DNA from: Paralithodes platypus
Taxonomy: Eukaryota > Arthropoda > Malacostraca > Decapoda > Lithodidae
Length of the DNA stretch: 64,000 nt
Direction of reading: 5' to 3'
Assembly (NCBI GenBank): GCA_032716605.1
Contig: CM064572.1
Location: 37,774,010 to 37,838,009 of the forward strand
Shown here in pieces: positions 10,911 to 22,522 of this stretch (positions are counted from its first letter, which is position 1; each line of letters starts with the position of its first letter). Under the pieces are notes generated by a model. That model did no database searches, was not told the DNA's origin, and saw only the letters and a list, made by a program, of their open reading frames with translations. A program made the translations under genes and the position numbers.

Positions 10911-11039
10911 CGGGAGGTAGGATAGGACAGGGATTCAGAATTACAGTATAACGAATTTCACAATGTCGAAAATGAGATATACAAATTAGGCGATAGATTA
11001 GCACATAGACAGAGCTAGACCAGAGAAACAGGCTACAGA

Positions 11040-11830
11040 GAACAAAACAAGAGAGAGAGAGTGAGAGTTTGTTAGAGTTAGACAGACAGACAGCTACACC
11101 AAAACTAAAAACACAGAGAAAAACAAAACAAGAGAAAGGGACTAGCTAGAGGAGGAGGAGAAGGAGAGGGGGAGGGGGGGGGTCCTAAAAGGAAAACATC
11201 CTCTCCACAATGCCTCTCCCCCCTACCCCCCCAGCCCGTCACAATACAGTCCTGATGGCACAATTAGACCTCTACAATCACACAAAACAATCGCACAGTC
11301 ACTCGCGCTCGCCGGGGGTCATACAATGGAGAGAGAGGGGAAAAGACGTGGGGGCGAAATGACGGTCGTACAATGTGTGTGTGTGTGTGTGTGTGTGTGT
11401 GGACGGGAGAATGATGGGGGGGGGGGAATAAAAAGGGGTGGAGGAGAATGGGAGATGAAGAAGGGAGGGAGAAGAGAGGTAGAGTGGAGGATTTGGAGGA
11501 AGGAAAGAAGGAAGGAAGGATGGAAGCAAGGAAGGGAGGAATGGACGAACGAACGAATGAATGATTGAACGAAGGAGAGTGAAACAATGAATGTACGAAC
11601 GAGAATAAGTGGTCGAAGAGAATGAATGAATAAATGAACGAACGACGGAGAATGAATGAATGCACTAAAACAAATCAGGTGCTAGGAAGGATGGAAGCAA
11701 GGGAGGGAGGAATGGACGAACGAATTATTGATTGAAGGAAGGAGAATGCACCACTGAATGAACGAAAAAGAATGAATTAATAAATGAACGAACGACGGAG
11801 AATGAATGATTGAACGAAAACAAAAAAATC
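11040..11830. repeat. Low-complexity tract: GA-rich, (GT)n and GAAT/GAAC repeats
   Basis: GA-rich sequence with short homopurine runs, a (GT)n run at 11373-11400, then a GGAAGGAAGG block and a long stretch built from GAAC, GAAT and GATT tetramers (about 11540-11820). A portion around 11500-11570 recurs at 11690-11740 (GGATGGAAGCAAG, then GGAGGAATGGACGAACGAA), a local duplication. Open frames here are translations of the repeat. Confidence 0.8.
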
Positions 11831-12394
11831 AGGCGCTTACAAATAATAGGCCTGGATGAAGTAAACACACTATTGCGTTCTTTATTATACTGTACAGTTG
11901 CCCAAATAAGTGATATCACGGCACAAACTATATTTCGATCAATAATTATTGGTATCAGCACTATCTTAGCATTCATTCATCGTTGCGAGTGCGATATATA
12001 AGCATGTTCCTATCTTTACACACCCTATTCAACATCTGGCCGAAATTAGTACAGCCCACAGCGAGCAAAACGTACTGACAGAGGAGACATGACTTATTTG
12101 ACCAACTGTACTACGAATACCAGGATACCTAATGCTCAGGCTATTTCTACATGTACAAAAAAGCTTTATTGTTTTTATAATTAATTCGCTTATTAGTAAA
12201 TTCAATGGACATTGTATACAGCTTGGCAACATGGCTACCGCGACGTTGTCAGACGTCGGCCAAAAAAATCCCTCACAGATTATCCCTTTAAACTATAAAA
12301 AAACATGACGTGATGGCGCGCTGCCAGGCGCACGAAATTAGTACTGTCACGTCTAAACTAAATCAGTTCATTCCTGACTTTGCCACCATCCACA

Positions 12395-12955
12395 ATGGAA
12401 GCCTCTCCAAATCGCCCCACACACTTGCATAGTCAGGTAAAAGAGATGGCCTATAATGTTCACCAATACTTCCAGAAAGAGAAGGAGCTTGGATGCCCTT
12501 TTTTTGCCGTAACAAAAGCTACTTCCCGGACAGCTGCAGCCACAACACTGGGTGAAAGAACAATTTCAAGAATAACGAAAGAAGCAAGAATTAATGAAGA
12601 AAACAATAAATCGCCCAAATTTATGTCACCCAAGAAACGACAACGCACAACACCCATTACAGATTTTTTTGATGGATTCAATGAAGGTGTTCTAAGAAGA
12701 ACAGTGCTCAATTTCTACGAAAGAAAAGAGATTCCCACACTGGAAAAAATCAATGAAGAAATTAAAGAGAACCTTTCTTACCCCGGCAGCCGAGAAACGT
12801 TAAGACAGGTTCTCAAGAAAATTGGGTTCCAGTATGCAAAGGTTGACGGAAGAAGATTTCTGATGGAACGTAGTGATGTTGTATATGCCCGCTGCAGGTT
12901 TTTGGGAGAAATGAGGAAACATGTATCTTCAAACAAAAACATTTACTCGATATGA
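12395..12955 (+). CDS. N-terminal fragment of a DDE transposase-like protein
   Basis: A 186-residue frame starts at ATG 12395 in a good initiation context (ACAATGG). The segment from about residue 90 on (GVLRRTVLNFYERKEIPTL, then TLRQVLKKIGFQYAKV and GRRFLMERSDVVYARCRFL) resembles the helix-turn-helix region that precedes the catalytic DDE domain in a group of IS630/Tc1/mariner-related transposase-like proteins common in arthropod genomes. This comes from memory of the pattern. The frame stops at 12955 just where the first catalytic Asp block would be expected, and no DDE domain is visible downstream. Likely a truncated transposon gene; an exapted DNA-binding protein is possible but unsupported. 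Confidence 0.55.
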   Translation: MEASPNRPTHLHSQVKEMAYNVHQYFQKEKELGCPFFAVTKATSRTAAATTLGERTISRITKEARINEENNKSPKFMSPKKRQRTTPITDFFDGFNEGVLRRTVLNFYERKEIPTLEKINEEIKENLSYPGSRETLRQVLKKIGFQYAKVDGRRFLMERSDVVYARCRFLGEMRKHVSSNKNIYSI

Positions 12956-14340
12956 AGAAATGAAGCTTAGATATTGCTGATACTAATTATTGATCAAAAC
13001 ATATATGGTGCCGAGACATCTCTTATTAGCGCGACTGTACCTTGAACAGGGGGAGGTGGAGGGAGGGAGAAAGATATAGCAAAAGTAATTTGGAAAGGTT
13101 ATCGTACGGAAAGGGTCAAAAGGACAACCGGCACCAGTGTAAGGGTAGGTGACCGCGCCCATAACCGCCTGTTTAGGTCTGTAGGACTATAGGTCAGAGA
13201 GACTGTTTTGGTATAAATTTATAATTCAAAATAGTGCGACTATAAGACACTAGTGAATGTTAAAGATATACTAAGGAGCATATCGGCAAGGTAGTTTAAT
13301 TTGGAACAAACTTATCTAAGCGGTTTTTGTGAAAGACTCAACATACGGATACGAAAATAGGTTTAGACCGGGAATGAGATCGATACACACAAGTATAGAA
13401 TTAAAATTCAAATTTAGATCAATTAATCACTATAACAGGATTTTGGAATGAATGCAAGTTAATATAAAATGAGGAAAATACACTCAATTAAAATGCGACT
13501 GGAAATCACAGTAAATTAGAATTCAAATTAACTCAGAATAAAAAGGGGCCCCATACACGACGAAGTTGTACTGGGTTAAAATACTACGATAATAGTATTA
13601 AAGGAAATTTGAATACATTAACAAATCTCTATCTGGCAATACGTGGATCAAAGATATGATGTAACGCGAATTACATAAACATAAGATGTAATTAAAGATT
13701 TACTATTGAAATAGTAAAGTAAAAGTAGAAACGATCTCTACGACAATATGGAGACACGAATATAAAATAACTTGAATAAGAGTTACTATAAATGTGTGAA
13801 AAGAATTATTAATTACCCAAACACGTAGATCAGATTAATTCACAAGCACTGGTATAAACTAGATAGCTCGAATAATAGAATTAAGGTTAACTCAATGGAG
13901 GGTTCTGGACTTTTCGGTAAGGAAAGATAGATAGATTCAAATTTGGGCATAGGTCCTAGGTAAATGGTAGTAAATTAGAGAATATCTTCACGATATACGC
14001 TTTCGCCTCAACTTGGATACACAAGAGAATAAATAACATATATAGGTGACATCTGAGAGTATTCCGTCTTTAGCCTGGATCGAGATAAGTTTATATAACG
14101 GGTGCACAATTGATAATTATAAATAACACCACAGGAAATATAATTCAAAGGGTACACTTAGCAATATCTGGTGCTATGAACTCACTTGCACAGATCAAGA
14201 TTTATGGGAGGACAAATGACTATGTAACGTGTACACAGATCGATAATTAAACAATTAAAAGGCACAGATCCTTGGTACAGATCAACTTAATAACACTTCC
14301 GGAAATACCCGCATATAATACCTTACCTTCAACAATAGCC
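12956..14340. other. Unassigned AT-rich DNA
   Basis: No long open frame and no recognised repeat family. Short motifs recur (AATTCAAAT, and CACAGATC several times at 14195-14285), but I cannot define a unit. Confidence 0.5.
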
Positions 14341-14457
14341 ACAAATTGAGATACGCAGAAACACTTAGCGTAGCATGGGGGAGGAGAAGGGCCAAGTACG
14401 AGGGTCGGGGCCCCGTCACAGAGATCCGGGCACGGCGGCTGGACGTAATGGGGCCAC

Positions 14458-14684
14458 CTTCGTCAGGAGTCCAAGGGGCAGGGACAGACCTCAGGGTACT
14501 GCTTCGGCAGGAGTCCAAGGGGCAGGGGTTGGACGTCAGGGGACCACTTCGTCAGGAGTCCAAGGGCAGGGTGGCGGTGGACAGCAGGCTCCTTCTCTCT
14601 CAGGGGGAAACGACTCCCGGACAATAATCCGGACGGAGTGTTTAGGTAGTTAATACTCCCGGACAATAATCCGGACGGAGCAAC
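14458..14684. repeat. Two local tandem repeats, 45 bp x3 and 25 bp x2
   Basis: First, CAGGAGTCCAAGGGGCAGG occurs at about 14464, 14509 and 14554, giving three units of about 45 bp. Then CTCCCGGACAATAATCCGG, followed by ACGGAG, occurs twice at about 14615-14680; each unit has dyad symmetry (CCGGA/TCCGG). GC-rich and non-coding; open frames on both strands simply follow the 45-bp period. Confidence 0.75.
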
Positions 14685-14689
14685 CTACT

Positions 14690-15394
14690 GAGTTTGAACT
14701 GCTTTCCTGTAGTTTAAGTCAGTATATATTGGGGTTCTTTCTCTTGGTCAGGTTGCATGATCTCGCATGAATAGGGGCATAGTAAATACATAAAAATTGG
14801 CTATGTTGAGGTTAATAATCACATGAAAAATATATTATGGTGCTTAATGACATCACACTGAGGTTCTCGTCTTTTTTACCTTTGTTTCTTACTTATACCT
14901 TCAAGCCTGATGATGTAATTCGTGATTTTTCTGTTCATTAATGCTTTGGCTATTTGGATTGTTTATGTAATGATTTTATTCTGTGGCACTTCCTATCACC
15001 ATTTCACTTTCCTTCTCGTCTGGCAGCTTCTTGAGGATGGAGGGCCCCAACGATTTAAATACTCCCACGGTTCTTTATGCTTAGATTGCATAAACACTTT
15101 TTAATCATAGTATTCGGGGGAAAGTTCTGCCTTGGCTGTTTGAGCCCCGCACTCTGATTGGCGGGGCCGTGTGAGGTGATGATTGGTGGGGCTTGACCTG
15201 CCCTTCGGGGGTAACTCACCTGTTCGCCCGGGAATTAGAGACTGGGTCCAGGGGTCAGATTTCCTGTTCTCTGGAGAATGGGAAATGAATCTGCTTTAAA
15301 TCCTTTTCTTCTGTTCTCCCTGGATTCTCTGACGGTGGCTATTCTGTGTGGTGGTCCTTTAGACTCCGTTATTTCATATATACTGTATATATAA

Positions 15395-15463
<69 letters not shown>

Positions 15464-15890
15464 ATAAGATTAAATATAAAGTACCGGTAAAGAATAAATA
15501 TAAAATATGGAGACAGGCAAAACATATATAAATAATATAATACATATAAGTTAAGAACTAAAACAGTAAGACAGGTAAAAATAAATATACAATAAACAAA
15601 TATATACTGTATAGACAGTATATACATAAATAATGATGCACCGACAACAGGCATTTCACAAGAGCAAATCGTGCATCTTATTTTTCCAAAGGTAAATCGG
15701 AGAGAGTGGTGCTTCAAGAAAATATATACCGTATAGATGCAAGGATGGATAGTGGATAGATAAATAGATAGATATATAGATAGATAAGTAAGAGCGTGTG
15801 GCTGTTGTAGGAGAGAGAGAGAAAGAGGGGGGGAGAGAGTGCATGCGGAAGATTATTGTACTGTTGGAAAGGCTGTGGATGTGAATGGTC
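14690..15890. other. Unassigned DNA with (TA)n and GATA tracts
   Basis: No gene recognised. 15120-15340 is GC-richer and has two ATTGG boxes (inverted CCAAT) near 15163 and 15184, as in a promoter or LTR. A (TA)n run fills about 15396-15460, and GATA repeats lie at 15755-15790. Confidence 0.5.
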
Positions 15891-15915
15891 TCTGTAACCA
15901 GTGTATGCAGCTCGA

Positions 15916-15965
15916 TCCAGAGTTGCCCTCTGACCCCTGACTCAGTTGCCCTCTGACCCCTGACT
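15916..15965. repeat. 24-bp tandem duplication
   Basis: The unit GTTGCCCTCTGACCCCTGAC plus a short spacer occurs twice in a row, just upstream of the second LINE's ORF1. It may be part of that LINE's 5' UTR. Confidence 0.7.
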
Positions 15966-16037
15966 AGTGCGGACGTCCCCAGTGACCGCTAGTGAACCGG
16001 TTTACCCTTAGTGAGGTCCTAGTGAACTTTCTTAGTG

Positions 16038-16925
16038 ATGGCTGTTGTTGATGAGTCTGCTGTCTCCTCCCATACTCTCCAGCTTTGTCTTGCTTTGCAA
16101 GAAAAACTGGAGAGTGTGGAGCAGGAGATTCAGTGTCTCAAAGATGAAAATTTGGCCTTGAGACTAGCTATGGCGGAAAAGAAGTGTGAGGCTACCGGAA
16201 GTGTTCCCAGGGATCGTGAAGCCCCTTGGAAAGTGGTGTCAACCAGTGCAACGGCCTGCAAGCTGAAAAGGCAGCCACTCAAGACCCACAACAACTTCAG
16301 CACCTTGGCTGATGAGAGTGATGGCGAGGAAGTGGCGATCATCGAGGCAGTGAGAGGGGAGGGGGGGAAGTCCGCTGCTGTTTCTGCTACAACTCCTGTT
16401 ACAGGCCGGCAACAGAAAACACCTAAGTCTATTTTAATTGTAGGGGATTCAATGATTAAATACCTTGGTAGGGCTACTAACACACATGTTGGTAAAGTTG
16501 TCTGTCTGCCTGGTGCCGGAGTCGAGAAGGTGGCAGAAAAGCTAGATGGTGTCATGGAAGCGAGTGGAGAGGACCCCATCATCTTCCTCAACGCAGGGAG
16601 CAACGACATTTGGAAATGCAGGACTGAGGAGTTGCTCACCACGTACCAGGAAATGTTGGAGAGGATCAAGGAGAAGGGTGGAGTTCCTGTGGTACACAGT
16701 ATCCTACCAAGAAGAGGGGTAAGGAAGGAATGGTCCTCCAGGGCTATTGGTGTAAATAGCCGGCTGGAGAAGTATTGCAAGGCAAATACTATTCCATTCC
16801 TGGATAACTGGACCCTCTTCTACGGTAAGGATGAACTGTATGCCCAGGATGGAGTACATCTCTCTCGACTAGGAGTTTCGACCTTAGCCAGCTCACTCGA
16901 CAAGTTTGTTGCGGGGTTTTGTTAA
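16038..16925 (+). CDS. LINE ORF1 protein, coiled coil plus SGNH esterase
   Basis: Intact frame of 295 residues from ATG 16038. Residues about 12-50 form a coiled coil (LQEKLESVEQEIQCLKDENL region). A charged, low-complexity linker follows to about residue 130. The SGNH hydrolase then has GDSM at about 136-139 with the nucleophile Ser, PGAGVEK, AGSND at about 186-190, and DGVHLS near the C-terminus. The probable role is in the retrotransposition particle, as for other esterase-type ORF1 proteins. No in-frame stop; ORF2 follows after about 160 bp. Confidence 0.9.
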   Translation: MAVVDESAVSSHTLQLCLALQEKLESVEQEIQCLKDENLALRLAMAEKKCEATGSVPRDREAPWKVVSTSATACKLKRQPLKTHNNFSTLADESDGEEVAIIEAVRGEGGKSAAVSATTPVTGRQQKTPKSILIVGDSMIKYLGRATNTHVGKVVCLPGAGVEKVAEKLDGVMEASGEDPIIFLNAGSNDIWKCRTEELLTTYQEMLERIKEKGGVPVVHSILPRRGVRKEWSSRAIGVNSRLEKYCKANTIPFLDNWTLFYGKDELYAQDGVHLSRLGVSTLASSLDKFVAGFC

Positions 16926-17088
16926 TAAACCATAGGTGTGTAAGTAAAATAGAATCCCAGCCACATCAAATTGATAGTAATAACGAACATTCTGATAGCG
17001 TAGATTTCCGTCTAGGTCCAGTAGTTCAACAGGTAAAAATAAATTAGTTAAAAACAATAGAAAAATAGTTGCAAATACAAGTAATAGT

Positions 17089-19922
17089 TTGAGTGTTTAT
17101 TATACAAATTGCAGGAGTTTATGTAACAAAATGAACGAACTTAGAGCACTGGTTAGCAAAGAAAATATAGACATAATAGCGCTAACTGAAACATGGATTA
17201 ATACAGAAACCAGGCATTTTTTAGCAGAGTTTGATATACCGGGATATAGTTTGTTTAAATATGACCGAACAAGTAAGAGGGGTGGCGGTATAGCAGTGTT
17301 TGTCAGGAGTTCATTAAAAAGCTGTACTAAATCAGGTATTAGAGTAAATAATGAAAATGAAAGTGTTTGGGTAGAAGTTAACGAAGGTAGTGAGACTTTA
17401 GTTATTGGAGTTATGTATAGACCGCCAAATATGAGTAGAAATGACGGAACATCATTATGGGAGGAAATTAAAATAGCATCAAGGCTTAGCAACGTGTGCA
17501 TTATGGGGGATTTTAATTTCCCTAATATAGATTGGCAGCAACAAATAGGCGACTCTGATTCAAAGGAGTTTATTGAGGTAGTACAAGATAGTTTTTTTTA
17601 TCTCAATTCATAGATGCGCCAACTAGAGGTGATAATATTCTCGATTTAGTTTTCAGTAACAATGAACATATGATAAATAGTGTAGAAATCGGGGACCACC
17701 TAGGAAATAGTGATCACAATTCTGTGTATTTTAATATACAATGGAAAGGTAATACCAGAGAGAATACAACATTAATACCTGACTTCAGAAAAGCCAATTA
17801 TGGTGGGTTAAGAGACCCTATGGACCCTATGGTCAAAACATTAAGTCGATCCAGGTGTCCAAATGAGTGTATCCTTTCTCAGGCACCTGTCATCTTAAGT
17901 CAGGAGGAGACGTCAAACTTGGTAGATACATACGATAATTTTATCAAGTCAGTATTCAATGCGCAAAATAAATATATCCCCAAAAGAAAATTTAGATCAA
18001 CACAGAACCAACCCAAATGGATGAATAATAGACTATTAGATCTTCTAGGACAAAAGAGAGGAATATATAGAAAAATTAGAAAAGGCGAAATTCACCTACT
18101 TGCTTACTATCAGAATCTATCAAGACAGGTGAAAAGGGATTTTAGGAAAGAAAAAAGAAATTATGAAATTAAGGTTGCCAATGACTCAAAAAATAATCCT
18201 AAAGCTTTTTACCAACTATATAAATCCAAGGTTAGAGATGTAATTGGTCCCCTTAAAACTTCGATAGGAAAATTGACAGAAAGTGATTTAGAAATGTGCA
18301 GTACATTAAATAGTCAATTTCTTTCCGTTTTCACTAATGAAAATTTGGCACAGTTTCCAGAAGTCCGTAAGGTATACAGCGATAGTATAGAAAATAGGTT
18401 AAGTACGGTTACTATAAGTAGAAATTATGTGGTTAAGGAAATTGACAGACTGAAACCTCATAAATCGCCTGGTCCTGATGAGGTATATGCTAGAGTATTA
18501 AAAGAATGCAGAGATGAGTTAAGTTATCCATTAACATTTCTATTTAACAAGTCATTAGAAACAGGTATAGTTCCAGAAGCTTGGAAGCTTGCAAATGTAG
18601 TTCCGATCTTCAAAAAAGGTGATAAATCAATAGCATCCAATTACCGTCCCATTAGTCTCACTTCAATCATAGGAAAACTACTAGAGTCAATTATTGCTAG
18701 GAAAATGAGAAACCACTTAGAAACATTTAACTTAATCAATTCTTCTCAGCATGGATTCACTCAGGGACGGTCTTGCCTTACTAATTTGCTTAGCTTTTTT
18801 CTCAGAGGTATATAAAGCAGTATACAGTAGAAGTCATATGATATGATATATTTAGATTTCAGTAAAGCTTTCGACAGAGTCCCTCATGAGAGATTGATGA
18901 GAAAGGTTGAGGCACATGGAATAGGTGGGGCGTTGTTAGGATGGATTAGGTCATGGCTAATTGGTAGGAAGCAGAGAGTCAGCATAAATGGTACCAAGTC
19001 AGAATGGGGAGCAGTCAAAAGTGGTGTCCCCCAGGGATCGCTATTAGGTCCCCTGTTGTTTCTTATATACATAAATGACCTAGATTTAGGTATAACTAGT
19101 AGGATAAGTAAATTCGCAGACGATACTAAAATAGGGAGATCAATTGATTCAGATAGCGATATAGAGTGCCTCCAAAGGGATCTAGATACCTTACATGAAT
19201 GGTCAGTAAATTGGCAGATGAAGTTTAACATTGACAAATGCAAGGTATTAAAGATAGGGAAGATGCAAACAAATGTTAAATATAAACTAGCTAATTTAGA
19301 ATTAGAAAATTCAGACTGCGAGAAAGATCTAGGTGTGTTTGTTAGCAATGATTTGAAGCCTAGAAAACAGTGTATAAGCGTTCGTAATAAGGCAAACAGG
19401 ATTCTCGGGTTCATCTCTAGGAGTGTGAGTAACAGAACTGCTGATGTTATCTTAAAACTTTACTTGTCATTAGTGAGACCCCATATGGATTATGCTGTCC
19501 AATTTTGGTGTCCTTATTACAGAATGGACATAGATTCATTGGAGAGAGTACAGCATAGAATGACAAAAATGATCCATAATATTAGAAATCTTTCGTATGA
19601 AGAAAGGTTGAAGAAATTAGGTTTACATTCGTTAGAGAGACGCAGAGTTAGAGGGGATATGATAGAGGTGTTCAAGTGGGTTAGTGGGATTAACAAAGGG
19701 GACATGGCAAATGTACTAAAGCTCAGTGATAGCGAAAGAACTCGTACCAATGGTTTCAAATTAGATAAATTTCGTTTCAGAAAAGATATAGGCAAGTATT
19801 GGTTTGGTAACAGAGTTGTAGATGGGTGGAATGGACTACCAAGTGCTATAGTGGGATCTAAAACTGTAGGGAGCTTTAAGATAAAATTGGATAAGCATAT
19901 GGACGAGAAGGGTTGGGTGTGA
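17089..19922 (+). pseudogene. LINE ORF2: APE endonuclease plus reverse transcriptase, two main frameshifts
   Basis: Endonuclease at 17089-17613: NCRSLCNKMNEL, ALTETWIN, KRGGGIAVFV, GVMYRPPN and MGDFNFPN, the usual APE motifs. A T-run near 17590 breaks the frame; the endonuclease end (GNSDHNS) and RT start lie in 17670-18815, with HKSPGPDEVYARVLKEC, WKLANVVPIFKKGDKS and QHGFTQGRSCLTNLL. A second T-run near 18795 breaks the frame again. The piece at 18843-19922 has [36 protein letters not shown] and FADDTKIG with both catalytic Asp residues, then the C-terminal domain (RRRVRGDMIEVFKW, NRVVDGWNGLP). All catalytic motifs are readable, so the element is dead only through a few indels. The first ATG is unclear because the stretch 16926-17088 is also out of frame. 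Confidence 0.9.
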
Positions 19923-20309
19923 AGGGGGATCAGCCGGGTTGGGCCAATCAGCGCTCTGCAGACCTCCATAATCCTGCGTTAATCTCTAACCGTTTTTGGT
20001 AAGATGATCCTCAGGGTATTAGAGTGTGAAGCCTATAATTGGGCTTTGTAATTGAATTGGGGTTGTGTGGGACAGGGATCTGCCTTGCTTAGGCCAATCG
20101 GCTTTCTGCAGACTCCCATTTTCTTATGTTCTTATGTTATCCTACTGATCAGGTGCTTGCATATACAAGTGTACATGCGACACTGGTCTACCAGTACCTC
20201 TAATGTACGTCGATACATAGAGCTGGGAAGATAGATTTAGAGGCATGGTACAGATAACCTGCCTTTTGGCTACTTCATACACATTAAACATACACACACA
20301 CTAGACAGA

Positions 20310-20640
20310 TTGATAGATAGAAATGTAGGTAGGTACGTAGTACCTGTCTTGCAACACAATCCCCAACTCTACTCTGTGCAACTTTCCAACTCAAGAGTGA
20401 AACGATACTCCCAATCCTTCTTCTATTCAACAGCTGAGCTCTGGAGCTCTGGAACTCTCTCCCAGAATCAGTCTTTCCCTCTTCCTATGGCCTAAATTAT
20501 TTCAAATTCCGTGTGTCCAGGCATTTTGGCTCGAACGTCCCTTGATTTTGGCCCTGTCACTCTTTCAACTCTGAGGGAGGCACTCGCTACAGGCATTTCC
20601 GCCTTTTGTCTCCTCCCACTCTCACATAGAAAAAAAAAGT
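20310..20640 (+). pseudogene. C-terminal scrap of a non-LTR retrotransposon ORF2
   Basis: The frame at 20330-20495 ends with SFFYSTAELWSSGTLS, matching the pattern seen at the end of many Jockey/CR1-type ORF2 proteins (aromatic-rich, then W-x-x-L/G-x-L). A decayed continuation in another frame is followed by an A-run at about 20628. Short and eroded, so the assignment is tentative. Confidence 0.45.
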
Positions 20641-20689
20641 AGGTAGCTAGATACTTGTAAGTAAGTAAATAAGCAAGCAAGTTAGTAGG

Positions 20690-21130
20690 TAGGTAGGTAG
20701 AAAACGGAGAAGTAAAAGAAGGAGAAACTGATGTAACCTTGCATTTTACAAGAGGCCATGGTGCACCTCTTGAAATTCAAAGGGTGGTAGCCAAATCGGG
20801 GAGAGGAGGGTTCGAAGAGAGAGAGAGAGGGAGAGATAATGAAAGATAGAATGACATAGATAAAACAGTGAGTGTGTGAGAAAATTAGTGACATTTCGAA
20901 AGTGATCGAGAATGAGATAAGGAGATAGGTATTCTGTAGAAAGGTATACAGGAAATAAACATAAAGACAGATACAAAGATAGAAGAAAAAAGGAGAAAGA
21001 GGAAAATAAAACGGAGGAGGGCAAGGCAAAACACAAAAAATATATATATACTCAAATGTTATTCATTGAAATTCAAAAGGTGAGGCCCAAATCGGGGAGA
21101 GAAGTGTCTGAAGGAGGAGGAGGAGGAGGG
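20690..21130. repeat. GA-rich tract with a 45-bp direct repeat
   Basis: TTGAAATTCAAAGGGTGGTA, then CCAAATCGGGGAGAG, at about 20778-20810 recurs as TTGAAATTCAAAAGGTGAGG, then CCCAAATCGGGGAGAG, at about 21067-21100. The space between is GA-rich and low complexity. No gene is supported. Confidence 0.6.
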
Positions 21131-21175
21131 GGGGATGCTGTAAGAGGGAGACTTACAAGGAGTTACAAGGAGTAG

Positions 21176-21638
21176 CTAGCATCTCAGAGACCTTGCGGTC
21201 CATTCCGAGGAGATACTCGAAGTGGAAGGAGAGAGACTGTTTAGTGCACTACACTCATTACAGAGTGTGAAAAATACTATATATCTACTCTCTTCTTGAA
21301 CTGTTCTATTTAAGAACTGTTTATAACTTCGGATGAAAGTTTGTTCCAGGTAGAACAGATCTGTGAATTTTTTGTCCACAAATACTAGTGCTGAATCTTT
21401 TCTATTCGAATTTCCAGCCTTGGTTGCGTATTGTATTCATATAGAGGCTAAATATTTTACTATAATCCACATTGTCAAACTCAATAAGTATTTTAAAAAC
21501 TTCAATGAGCTGACCTCGTAGTCTGCGTGTCTCCAACGGAAAGATATCAAGAGCTCTCAACCGGTCCTCATAGCTCAGTCTTCTAATCGATGGAATAAAC
21601 TTTGTAGCCCTAGCTTGTACTATTGCCAGTCGCTCCAT
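21176..21638 (-). pseudogene. CR1/L2-type ORF2 C-terminal fragment
   Basis: Minus-strand frame 21638-21402 begins MERLAIVQARATKFIPSIRR and contains LSYEDRLRALDIFPLETRR and GQLIEVFKI, the conserved stretch after the RT palm in CR1-type ORF2. A frame break follows, and 21379-21176 continues the C-terminal tail. It is flanked by GA and GT microsatellites and is unconnected to the complete LINEs nearby. Confidence 0.8.
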
Positions 21639-21639
21639 C

Positions 21640-21753
21640 GAGAGAAAGAGAGAGAGAGAGAGTGAGAGAGAGAGAGAGGGAGGGAGGGGTGGGAGGGAGA
21701 GAGTGTGAGAGTGAGTGAGTGAGTGAGAAAGAGTAAGAAAAGTGACTACTGAT

Positions 21754-21795
<42 letters not shown>

Positions 21796-21800
21796 CGTGT
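21640..21800. repeat. (GA)n and (GT)n microsatellites
   Basis: GA-rich run at about 21642-21720, then a GT run at about 21753-21800 with GCGT interruptions. Confidence 0.9.
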
Positions 21801-22123
21801 GCGTGTGCGTGACTATGTACAATGTGCGTGTAAGATTAAAGTGTCGTATTGAGTATGAGTTTTCCACAAATACACATCCCCCCCCCCCTTCCCTCTCTCT
21901 CTCTCTCTCATGCACATACCCTCTCCCTCATTACCCCCACTCACGATATACCTTACACAAATGAAGGGGTCTAGCTCAGTATACCCCCCTCCGCTATATC
22001 AAACCTACTAAGTCTCCCCCCCCCCTACCTCAAACACGCTACACCGTTCGATACCCCGCGTATAGTTTTGCCTCCTACATTATCCTTAATTGGGGAATAT
22101 TACGACAACATTTCTGGGATATT

Positions 22124-22522
22124 TTAATGGGAGATGGGCCGTTTTTTTTTGGTATATTAATTCATGTATTCCTAAATTTCTTAGTTTCCTCGCTAGCCCT
22201 TCATAAGCTTAGAATAACACCTCCTAGACCCCCCCCTCCCCCCCGGCCACCTCTTTCCAGACACATTTGTATAATTTTTTTTTTTTGGTAGACAAATTTG
22301 CCGGCCGAAGGCCGATTTCTCTTACAATTTCAGGCTCGCTATCGGTCGCTAGGAAAAAAATTGACACCCAAATGGCACGATAGGTCTTAAAATTGACAAC
22401 GAAATGGTGCGAAAGGTGTTAAAATCACCAAACTAATGGGCCGAACGTCATAAAATCTCAAAACAAATGGGGCTAAGCACGAGGGAGAAAGGGGACCAGA
22501 AAAACGGCTCATCCCTCCTTAA
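22124..22522. mobile_element. TTAA MITE family M3, complete copy
   Basis: It is bounded by TTAA at 22124-22127 and 22519-22522. Terminal inverted repeats read TTAATGGGAGATGGGCCG and, inverted, TTAAGGAGGGATGAGCCG. The inner core matches the other M3 copies (GGCCGAAGGCCG palindrome, GGCTCGCTATCG...GCT block, GGTCTTAAAATTGACAACG). About 399 bp, no coding capacity. The best full-length reference for the family in this window. Confidence 0.85.

Larger units (their letters stand above)
15890..20130 (+). mobile_element. Near-complete CR1/L2-like LINE, plus strand
   Basis: The order is 5' UTR (start uncertain), ORF1 esterase, ORF2 endonuclease-RT, 3' UTR, and a TTCTTATG tail repeated twice at about 20112-20130. 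The 3' UTR contains a partial duplication: a GGCCAATC...CTGCAGAC block appears near 19940 and again near 20090. It is the same broad group as the LINE at 4935-10239 but a different family: ORF1 lacks the zinc ribbon and the tail repeat differs. Damage is limited to a few frameshifts, two of them in T-runs, which suggests a fairly recent insertion. I could not find its target-site duplication. Confidence 0.85.

Noticed and set aside
11264..11665. Long minus-strand frames rich in Ser/Phe/His
   Set aside because: Translation of GAAT/GAAC and GA repeats; no non-repeat content.
15235..15717. 160-residue minus-strand frame rich in Tyr/Ile
   Set aside because: Spans a (TA)n microsatellite; no domain.
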